The notes under the pieces are model-generated. The model saw only the letters and a program-made list of their open reading frames with translations, was not told the DNA's origin and made no database searches. A stretch of 29,251 nt of DNA from assembly GCA_915063485.1 (NCBI GenBank), contig CAJZDJ010000013.1, positions 1-29,251 of the forward strand. The letters run 5' to 3'. This DNA comes from an uncultured Actinomyces sp. GTDB lineage: Bacteria; Actinomycetota; Actinomycetes; Actinomycetales; Actinomycetaceae. Below, in pieces: positions 23,079 to 29,251 of the stretch (position 1 is its first letter; every line of letters begins with the position of its first letter). A program made the position numbers and the translations under genes.

Positions 23079-24022
23079 TGCGGATAGTACTACTTGGTAA
23101 TAAGGCGGCTGGTGCTGGTAATGGCCTAGCCGCCTACCGCTATCTGATGCGTAAATTTAATGCGCTTGAGCATGATGCGACGCGTCTGGGAGCTTTCGAT
23201 TTTGTAGATGTCACTGGCGACAATCTGGTGGCATCACTGTCACGTCTAAGCTCTTTGCAAGTGGGTAGCTATGACTTGTTGGTGGTGGCTGGGGGAGATG
23301 GCACAGTCACCTTGGCTTTGGATGCGGTGGCTGATACAGAGGCGGCTTTGGCTATTATTCCGGCAGGTACTGGTAACGACGGCGCCCGTCACTTTGGTAT
23401 TACCGACTGGCGTGGCAGTGCTGATCGGCTACTAAACAACCTTAAAGCTGGGCACCTAAACACGGTTAAAACGGATCTGATTAAAGCTACTTTCGCCACT
23501 GATGACAGTAGGCAACGCTGGGTGCTGAGTGTAGTAACCGCTGGCGTGGACGCAGCCATTAACCAGCGCGCCAATAACTATGACTGGCCGCGCAACCGGG
23601 GCAGGTATGTGCGCGCGGCAGTACGCGAATTTACTACTCTTAAGGGCTACCACTATGAACTGACCCTAGACGGCGTCAAGTTACCACCCCAGCGTTTGCA
23701 TCTGGTGGCTTTTGCTAACACTTCCTACTATGGCGGGGGCATGCATATTGCCCCGCAAGCCAGTGCCACTGATGGTCAGGGCACTTTAGTGAGCGTAGAT
23801 CCGGTGGCGCGCTTTACGGTGCTGCGGGTGTTTCCCCGCATTTTTTCCGGCACCCACATAAACCACCCGGCAGTGCACATGACTAACGTCTCCACGCTAA
23901 CTATTGATGGTCCGGATTTGCCGCTGCTTTACGGCGATGGTGAACCCCTTGGCCGCGCCCCGGTGACCTTGGAAGTAATTTCTGATGCTTTAACGCTGGT
24001 TGATAACTGGAGTAATAACTAA
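23078..24022 (+). CDS. Diacylglycerol kinase-family lipid kinase
   Basis: A soluble or membrane-associated lipid kinase of the DAGK catalytic family, 314 residues. It should phosphorylate diacylglycerol or a related lipid with ATP, as in phosphatidic acid recycling; the true substrate is not decidable from motifs. The nucleotide-binding GGDGT (72-76) and PAGTGND (95-101) are intact, and the C-terminal domain ends with the conserved YGDGEPLG turn. The start ATG overlaps the tatC stop (TAATG), and the stop overlaps the helY start in the same way. Lipid kinases of this family are commonly found between tatC and helY in actinobacteria, so the position is expected. Confidence 0.88.
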   Translation: MRIVLLGNKAAGAGNGLAAYRYLMRKFNALEHDATRLGAFDFVDVTGDNLVASLSRLSSLQVGSYDLLVVAGGDGTVTLALDAVADTEAALAIIPAGTGNDGARHFGITDWRGSADRLLNNLKAGHLNTVKTDLIKATFATDDSRQRWVLSVVTAGVDAAINQRANNYDWPRNRGRYVRAAVREFTTLKGYHYELTLDGVKLPPQRLHLVAFANTSYYGGGMHIAPQASATDGQGTLVSVDPVARFTVLRVFPRIFSGTHINHPAVHMTNVSTLTIDGPDLPLLYGDGEPLGRAPVTLEVISDALTLVDNWSNN

Positions 24023-26772
24023 TGGGATCTTCTCCGGCTGAGCGCTATGCAGCCGCACGTGCCCTAGCTAAGCACGAGGCTACGCGCCTGGCTCGTTTTG
24101 AAGCGCAATACGATTTTCCGCTTGATGATTTTCAGCTAGAAGGCTGCCGAGCCCTGGAGGCTGGCAAGTCCGTGCTGGTGGCCGCCCCTACCGGGGCCGG
24201 TAAAACCGTGGTGGGGGAGTTCGCCGTCTACCTAGGACTTATGAGTGGACGCAAAACTTTCTACACCACTCCCATTAAAGCTTTAAGTAACCAAAAATAC
24301 CTGGACTTAGTCGCCCGCTACGGCCACGACGTCGTCGGCCTTTTAACTGGAGATAACTCCATTAACCCCCACGCACCCATAGTCGTAATGACTACTGAAG
24401 TTTTGCGTAACATGCTCTACACCGGCTCGGCGGATCTAGAAAACCTGGCCTATGTGGTGATGGATGAAGTGCACTACCTAGCTGACCGTTTCCGTGGGCC
24501 AGTATGGGAAGAATCCATTATTCACCTTGAGGCCAGCGTGCAGGTAGTGGCCCTATCGGCAACTGTTTCAAATGCAGAAGAGTTCGGTCAGTGGCTAGAG
24601 CAAGTTCGTGGACACTGTCAGGTAATTGTTAGTGAACACCGCCCAGTGCCGCTTAAACAGTTCATGATGGTGGGGCGCAAACTATTCCCGCTCTACAGCC
24701 ACGAAGATGCAGGTAGTGGCGGCGTCATTAACCGTGATCTAACCAGCGCTTTACATCGGGCCCGGCGCGCCCAAGGCGGCTATAAACGCCCACCGCGTCC
24801 GGGGCGTTTCCCGGCCCCACCCTCGCTTACCCCACCGCGTCGCTCAGTGGTGATTGAAGCGCTGCATAAAGCCCACATGCTGCCGGCAATCGTATTCGTG
24901 TTTTCCCGCAACGGCTGTGAAGAAGCAGTTTCCCAAGCCATGAATGCGGGCATAAACCTGACCACTGCTGAAGAAGCCCAGCAGATCAGAAGAATTATTC
25001 AAGCCAATACCGCCCAGCTTTCCGGGGCTGACCTGGCTGCCGTGGGCTTCCATAGTTGGGCTAGCGCCCTGGAACACGGCATTGGCGCCCACCATGCCGG
25101 AATGCTTACGGCTTTTAAAGAAACTGTTGAGCAGCTCTTTACCCAAGGCCTAGTTAAGGTGGTTTATGCTACCGAAACCCTGGCTCTGGGGGTCAACATG
25201 CCCGCGCGCACAGTGGTGTTGGAATCTCTACGTAAATGGGATGGCCAAGCCCATAACCAACTAACCCCCGGCCAGTACACCCAGCTAACTGGGCGCGCTG
25301 GTAGGCGCGGCATTGACAGCATCGGTTACGCCGTCGTGCTGGGAGCCGGGCAGGTAGAAGCCCAAACCGTGGCCTCACTGGCCTCTAAGCGTTCCTACCC
25401 GCTCAAAAGTGCTTTCACGCCTAACTACAATATGGCGGTTAACCTACTTGCACGCACCAACTACAACGTGGCCCGCGATATTTTAGAGTCCTCTTTTGCC
25501 CAGTTCCAAGCTGACCGGGCGGTAGTGGAGCTAGCCGCGAGCGCACGCAAAGCCCGCGCCAAAGCTGATAACTTCAGCTTGCAAATGCGCTGCTCGCATG
25601 GGGACTATCCCAGCTATGCGCGGCTGCTGCTGGATATTTCAGCCGGCGATAAAGAGCTCAAACAGCTTATTAGCGCTGATGAAACCCGCTATTTGACCTC
25701 CCAAATGCGCGCTTTGAAACGCGGGGATGTGATCTTGCTGCGCGTGGGGCGTCGTTCGCGTCATGCGGTGGTGCTTGAGCGGCGCCAGGACGCGGCGGGA
25801 TTGCCGCTGCTGAGCATTGTGGATGAGACCGCTAAGGTGCAGGTGCTCACTCCGCTTGAGCTTAAAGGCCCGGCGGTGGTGCTAGGCAAAATGCAGCTTG
25901 GTCATAGCGTGGAGGCACGTAACCATAGCGCCCTTAAGAAAACTGCCGCGCGTCTATCACAGCTGGTGGCTGGCGGGGATTTAAAGCCCGCTAAGCTGCG
26001 CGCTAAGCAGTCGGTGCGCACCAAGCAGCTACGCGTGCGCCTTGACCAACTGCGCAGTCAGTTACGAGAGCACCCTTGTCATAGCTGTCCTCATCGCGAG
26101 GAACACGCGGTGGTGGGACGTAAATGGGCTAAAGCTCAAAGGGAAGCTGACCGCATTAGTGCCCGCGTGCATGCGCGTACTTCTTCAATTGCCCGCACTT
26201 TTGAGGCGGTGTGTAAGGTACTAGAGCACTTTGGTTATTTAGAGCGTGAAGCAGACCAGCTACGGCCAACTGCGCGCGGTAAGTTGTTGGCGCGTATCTA
26301 TGCTGAACGCGATCTACTGGTGGCCCAGTGCCTGGTTAATGGGGTGTGGGCTAACCTGTCTCCCGCACAGTTGGCGGGGGTGGCCTCTAGCTGTGTGTTT
26401 GAGCCGCGTATTGGTTCCAAGGTGGCTTTTAGCGACGGCACTTTGGGTAAGGCTCTGCGTAAAACCACGGATCAGGCCGAGCAGATTCACGTGCAGGAAC
26501 TGGCAGTGGAGCTAGCGCGCAGTGGGGACGCCCAATGGGATTTAGCTGAGGCCATTAACGCCTGGGTTAACGGGGCTGATCTTAAAACGGTCCTGGCTTT
26601 AAGTGAAATGGGCGCTGGCGATTTTGTGCGCTGGTGCAAGCAGCTTTTGGATCTGGTGCGCCAGCTGCGCTCTTTGGCTTTGGATGGGCAGCTGGAGACT
26701 ATTTCGGTAACTGACCTGGTGCGTTTGGAAGCCGGGTTGAATAGGGGAGTAGTGGCGTGGTCAAACGTATAA
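24022..26772 (+). CDS. helY: Ski2/Mtr4-like DExH-box RNA helicase
   Basis: ATP-dependent helicase of 916 residues, related to yeast Mtr4/Ski2 and mycobacterial HelY, with a presumed role in RNA turnover or maturation. Motifs in order: Q-like FQLEGCRALE, Walker A APTGAGKT (ends at 62), TTPIKALSNQK, MTTEVLRNM, DEVH from residue 148, SAT (about 179), HHAGM, TETLALGVNMPARTVV and QLTGRAGRRG (421-430). The C-terminal half carries a DSHCT-type domain and a HPCHSCPHR stretch with Cys686 and Cys689; the cysteine pair is also typical of actinobacterial homologues. Start and stop overlap the neighbours: TAATG with the lipid kinase, and 16 nt with lnt. No truncation is seen. Confidence 0.94.
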   Translation: MGSSPAERYAAARALAKHEATRLARFEAQYDFPLDDFQLEGCRALEAGKSVLVAAPTGAGKTVVGEFAVYLGLMSGRKTFYTTPIKALSNQKYLDLVARYGHDVVGLLTGDNSINPHAPIVVMTTEVLRNMLYTGSADLENLAYVVMDEVHYLADRFRGPVWEESIIHLEASVQVVALSATVSNAEEFGQWLEQVRGHCQVIVSEHRPVPLKQFMMVGRKLFPLYSHEDAGSGGVINRDLTSALHRARRAQGGYKRPPRPGRFPAPPSLTPPRRSVVIEALHKAHMLPAIVFVFSRNGCEEAVSQAMNAGINLTTAEEAQQIRRIIQANTAQLSGADLAAVGFHSWASALEHGIGAHHAGMLTAFKETVEQLFTQGLVKVVYATETLALGVNMPARTVVLESLRKWDGQAHNQLTPGQYTQLTGRAGRRGIDSIGYAVVLGAGQVEAQTVASLASKRSYPLKSAFTPNYNMAVNLLARTNYNVARDILESSFAQFQADRAVVELAASARKARAKADNFSLQMRCSHGDYPSYARLLLDISAGDKELKQLISADETRYLTSQMRALKRGDVILLRVGRRSRHAVVLERRQDAAGLPLLSIVDETAKVQVLTPLELKGPAVVLGKMQLGHSVEARNHSALKKTAARLSQLVAGGDLKPAKLRAKQSVRTKQLRVRLDQLRSQLREHPCHSCPHREEHAVVGRKWAKAQREADRISARVHARTSSIARTFEAVCKVLEHFGYLEREADQLRPTARGKLLARIYAERDLLVAQCLVNGVWANLSPAQLAGVASSCVFEPRIGSKVAFSDGTLGKALRKTTDQAEQIHVQELAVELARSGDAQWDLAEAINAWVNGADLKTVLALSEMGAGDFVRWCKQLLDLVRQLRSLALDGQLETISVTDLVRLEAGLNRGVVAWSNV

Positions 26773-28337
26773 GCCTGCCTGGCTTGGCCGCGCCGGGCGG
26801 GGCGAAGCCTTTTATGGCTTTGTGTGTGTTGGCTTTGGCCCTGGGGTTAGTGGTCGCCAAATTTTTTTACACCTCCGTGTGGGAGGTGCCTATTGGTGGC
26901 ATGGGGGCGCTGTACCTGCTTACCCGCGAGCGCGCCGGTAGTTTCCGCCTGGGTTTTTGCTACGCAATTGGCCTGTTTGCGCCCTTGTTTCAGTTCACCC
27001 AGGTGTCTATGGGCAATCCGCTGGGCTGGGTAGCGTTAACTATTTTCGAGTCACTGTATTTAGCAGTGTTTGCTTGGCTGTGGGCGGCAGTTAGTGGCAC
27101 GGCCTGGGTGCGTGAGCATCTGCTTAGTGGCACCGTGATTTTTGCGTTTTTGTTTGCCGGCTGTGAGCAGCTACGTTCTAGCTGGCCGCTGGGTGGTTTT
27201 GCGTGGGCACGCCTGGCCCAGTCGCAGATTTATTCGCCGCTGCTGCCACTAGCTAGCTGGCTGGGTTCTAGCGGCTTAACGTTTGTGGTGGCTTTGCTGG
27301 GTGCGCTGGGCGCTTTGGGGCTGGTGAGCTTGTTGCGTTTACGCCTGGAGAAGGCGGTAACGGCGCTGGCTTTAGCGGCTTTGCTGGGGGTTGGGCCTAC
27401 ATTTATTGAGCTACCGACCGCCGCCCAGGCGGGCACGCTGCGGGTGGGGGCGGTGCAGGGAAGTATTCCCGGTAAGGATCCAACCCAGGCTTTTAGCCGC
27501 CAAATGCTGGTGACTGGCCAGCACGTGGCGGGCACGCGCAAGCTACAGGGCGAGGTTGGCGCCGGTGGGGTAGATGTGGTGCTGTGGCCGGAAAATTCAG
27601 CTGATTTAGATCCACGCTCTTACCCGCAGGTGGCCGACGTGGTTACGCAGGCCAGTGAGGATATTAAGGCCCCAATTGTGGTGGGGGGAGTGCTTTACGA
27701 CGACGGCGCCTCCAGCCGCTATAACGACATGATCGTTTGGAATGGGGCTGATGGGGCAGGAGAAATCTACCGTAAACACCATCCGGTGCCTTTTGGAGAG
27801 TATGTGCCTTGGCGAGGCACTTTACGTAAAATCACCAAACAGGTTGACCGCATCAGCACCGATATGCGTGCAGGCAGTGGCTCACACACTTTGACTTTTA
27901 CTACCCGCGATGGGCGTAAAGCTAAGCTGGCTGTGGGGATCTGTTTTGAGGTGGCTTATGACAATGAGCTGCGTGCCGGGGTGCACCAGGGTGGTCAGGC
28001 CCTATATATTCCCACCAATAATGCTTCTTTTGTGGGCTCTGATGAGTCGCGCCAACAGCTGTATATGGGCCGTTTGCAGGCAGTCATTCATGGACGAGCC
28101 GTAGTGCAGGTGTCTACTACCGGTATTAGTGCCACAATCGGCCCTGATGGTCAGATCCGTAGTATGGCTAAAAGCGGCACTCAAATGGCTATTGTGGATG
28201 ATCTGCCTTTGCGCCGCGACATCACTATTGCTGACCGCTGCGGTGGGCTCATTGATGGCTTTTTAGTTTTTGGATTCGTAATTGTGGGCTTAGGTTTTGC
28301 ATTCGCAGCGCCGATCTTAAAGAAGAAAGCTAAATAG
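26757..28337 (+). CDS. lnt: Apolipoprotein N-acyltransferase
   Basis: Membrane enzyme that adds the third acyl chain to the N-terminal cysteine of lipoproteins. The 526 residues have about seven N-terminal hydrophobic segments (to about residue 220), then a nitrilase-like domain on the outer face, and a last membrane helix near the C-terminus. The catalytic triad is complete and matches the E. coli layout: Glu279 in WPENSADL, Lys340 in YRKHHPVPFGEYVPW, Cys396 in GICFEVAYD. The PLGGFAWARLAQSQ segment before the nitrilase domain is also typical. The GTG start overlaps the helY end by 16 nt and has ggggag upstream. In Mycobacterium tuberculosis this domain is fused to Ppm1; here the two are separate, with ppm 121 bp downstream. 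RibY is a likely substrate within the window. Confidence 0.94.
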   Translation: MVKRISLPGLAAPGGAKPFMALCVLALALGLVVAKFFYTSVWEVPIGGMGALYLLTRERAGSFRLGFCYAIGLFAPLFQFTQVSMGNPLGWVALTIFESLYLAVFAWLWAAVSGTAWVREHLLSGTVIFAFLFAGCEQLRSSWPLGGFAWARLAQSQIYSPLLPLASWLGSSGLTFVVALLGALGALGLVSLLRLRLEKAVTALALAALLGVGPTFIELPTAAQAGTLRVGAVQGSIPGKDPTQAFSRQMLVTGQHVAGTRKLQGEVGAGGVDVVLWPENSADLDPRSYPQVADVVTQASEDIKAPIVVGGVLYDDGASSRYNDMIVWNGADGAGEIYRKHHPVPFGEYVPWRGTLRKITKQVDRISTDMRAGSGSHTLTFTTRDGRKAKLAVGICFEVAYDNELRAGVHQGGQALYIPTNNASFVGSDESRQQLYMGRLQAVIHGRAVVQVSTTGISATIGPDGQIRSMAKSGTQMAIVDDLPLRRDITIADRCGGLIDGFLVFGFVIVGLGFAFAAPILKKKAK

Positions 28338-28360
28338 TTTCTAGTGATCCGATTCAGGTT

Positions 28361-28376
28361 TACCACAGTGGTGGTA
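28361..28376 (+). terminator. Small hairpin after lnt
   Basis: TACCAC-agtg-GTGGTA, a perfect 6-bp stem with a 4-nt loop, 23 bp after the lnt stop and followed by ttctctta. It is too short and too weakly T-rich for a confident terminator. The rest of the 121-bp gap holds an AT-rich taataaag (about 28422-28429) that could belong to a ppm promoter, but no clear -35 goes with it. Confidence 0.3.
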
Positions 28377-28458
28377 TTCTCTTAGTGCGGGTGGCAAGCT
28401 GCCGCCGTATCCCCTAATAAAGCGGCTTTGTGCCCTGCCCTGGTTTTAAGGAGCCTTC

Positions 28459-29208
28459 ATGCGTTCAGTTGTGCTTATCCCTACCTACAATGAGATAGAT
28501 TCCCTGCCATCTGCTCTTGATCGCGTACGCAGCGCAGCTGTGCAGGCACATATTTTGGTGATTGATGACAACTCTCCTGATGGTACTGGGGCTTTAGCTG
28601 ACGCCCGCGCTCAGAGCGATGACCACATCCACGTACTGCACCGCACTGAAAAGAACGGTCTAGGGCCGGCCTATCTAGCCGGTTTTAAGTGGGCGTTAGA
28701 AAATGATTTTGAACTAATCATTGAGATGGACGCCGATGGCTCCCACCGCGCCGAGGATTTAGCACTGCTAATTCAGCGCGCTGAGATGGCGGATAAGCCG
28801 GATCTAGTGATTGGTTCACGCTGGATTAGCGGCGGGGCTACACAGGGTTGGTCGCAAAAGCGTGTATTGCTTTCGCGCGCGGGAAACGTGTACATCAACC
28901 TAGCCCTGGGGCTAAATGTGCGTGACGCTACCGCAGGTTTCCGTGTTTACCGTGCCGATCTGCTACGCCGTATGGACCTAAATAAGGTTGAGGCGCTGGG
29001 CTATGGTTTCCAGGTCAACATGACTTTGCTGGTAGACCAGGCAGGCGGGCGCATTGTAGAGATGCCTATTACTTTCCTTGAGCGTGAAGCGGGGGAGTCC
29101 AAGCTTTCTGGCGGCATTTTCACTGAGGAACTAAAGCTGGTTACCCGCTGGGGCGTAAAGCACCGTGGCAAGCAGCTACGCCAGGCGCTAGGTAAACTGC
29201 GCAAGTAA
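28459..29208 (+). CDS. ppm: Polyprenol-phosphate mannosyltransferase (Dpm1-like GT2)
   Basis: Cytosolic family 2 glycosyltransferase of 249 residues that transfers mannose from GDP-mannose to polyprenyl phosphate, giving the donor for lipoglycan and protein O-mannosylation outside the membrane. The opening VVLIPTYNE (to residue 12), DDNSPDG (36-42), the metal-binding EMDADGSH (DAD at 91-93), and the later GSRWISGG and ATAGFRVYR segments are all typical of dolichol-phosphate-mannose synthases. It is a single-domain form without the Lnt fusion or membrane tail. The ATG has a strong aaggag. Adjacency to lnt mirrors the ppm1/ppm2 arrangement of Corynebacterium. The last codons, including the stop, lie in a short tandem repeat. 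Confidence 0.9.
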   Translation: MRSVVLIPTYNEIDSLPSALDRVRSAAVQAHILVIDDNSPDGTGALADARAQSDDHIHVLHRTEKNGLGPAYLAGFKWALENDFELIIEMDADGSHRAEDLALLIQRAEMADKPDLVIGSRWISGGATQGWSQKRVLLSRAGNVYINLALGLNVRDATAGFRVYRADLLRRMDLNKVEALGYGFQVNMTLLVDQAGGRIVEMPITFLEREAGESKLSGGIFTEELKLVTRWGVKHRGKQLRQALGKLRK

Positions 29209-29227
29209 AGCAAACTGCACAAGTAAA
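29194..29227 (+). repeat. Tandem duplication of the ppm 3' end, 18-bp period
   Basis: The 16-bp block AAACTGCGCAAGTAAA (29194-29209) is repeated with one mismatch (G to A) at 29212-29227, separated by GC. The first copy contains the ppm stop codon (aagtaa); the second copy repeats it just beyond the gene. Confidence 0.8.
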
Positions 29228-29238
29228 AAGGTTGCTGC

Positions 29239-29251
29239 CAGCTTGAAGCTG
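29239..29251 (+). terminator. Start of a possible terminator hairpin cut by the window end
   Basis: CAGCTT-G-AAGCTG forms a perfect 6-bp inverted repeat ending on the last base of the window, preceded by ggttgctgc. If the sequence beyond pairs with that segment, this would be a long hairpin about 30 bp after the ppm stop. Only half can be seen. Confidence 0.3.

Noticed and set aside
1..29251. CRISPR arrays, tRNA or rRNA genes, insertion sequences, prophage or defence genes
   Set aside because: I saw no repeat-spacer pattern, transposase, integrase, tRNA-like fold or recognisable defence protein in the window.

Overview
The window comes from the chromosome of an actinobacterium of moderately high GC content. 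It carries a single-chain type I fatty acid synthase with its own acyl-CoA carboxylase genes and a separate AcpS, a fused PafBC regulator next to tatA/tatC, a HelY helicase, and a neighbouring lnt/ppm pair. This fits Actinomycetaceae or a related lineage, but I cannot name the genus. No proteasome or Pup genes, phage, insertion sequence, CRISPR, rRNA or tRNA is visible.

Positions 1-1549 hold the 3' part of rsmB (rRNA cytosine methyltransferase) and rpe. Positions 1550-14720 are a fatty acid block: a regulatory region with a perfect palindrome and a foldable leader, then accA3 and accD (malonyl-CoA supply, overlapping by 4 nt), then the 3141-residue fas. A strong hairpin separates fas from acpS, whose product would attach phosphopantetheine to the Fas ACP domain. 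The block could therefore go from acetyl-CoA to long-chain acyl-CoA.

Positions 15307-17452 are a self-contained flavin-uptake unit: promoter, FMN riboswitch, a ribosome-binding-site hairpin, permease ribX, substrate-binding lipoprotein ribY and a terminator. No ABC ATPase gene is present.

Positions 17423-19742 on the minus strand are a tight three-gene operon: a DUF3866 protein, a GNAT acetyltransferase and a 190-residue protein I do not recognise. It diverges from pafBC through an 18-bp palindrome that holds mirror-image -10 hexamers. Each hexamer lies exactly 6 nt from an ATG, which predicts leaderless transcripts in both directions.

Positions 21877-29208 are a cell-envelope and RNA block: tatA, a hairpin, then tatC, a lipid kinase, helY and lnt in overlapping order, then ppm. 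TatA/TatC export folded proteins, Lnt N-acylates lipoproteins, and Ppm makes polyprenyl-phosphate-mannose. RibY, a predicted lipoprotein with a twin-arginine, may be a client of both Tat and Lnt.

Most of the window is recognisable core genome. The least explained parts are the symmetric divergent promoter, the unknown 190-residue protein, the ATPase-less flavin transporter and the regulatory region in front of accA3.
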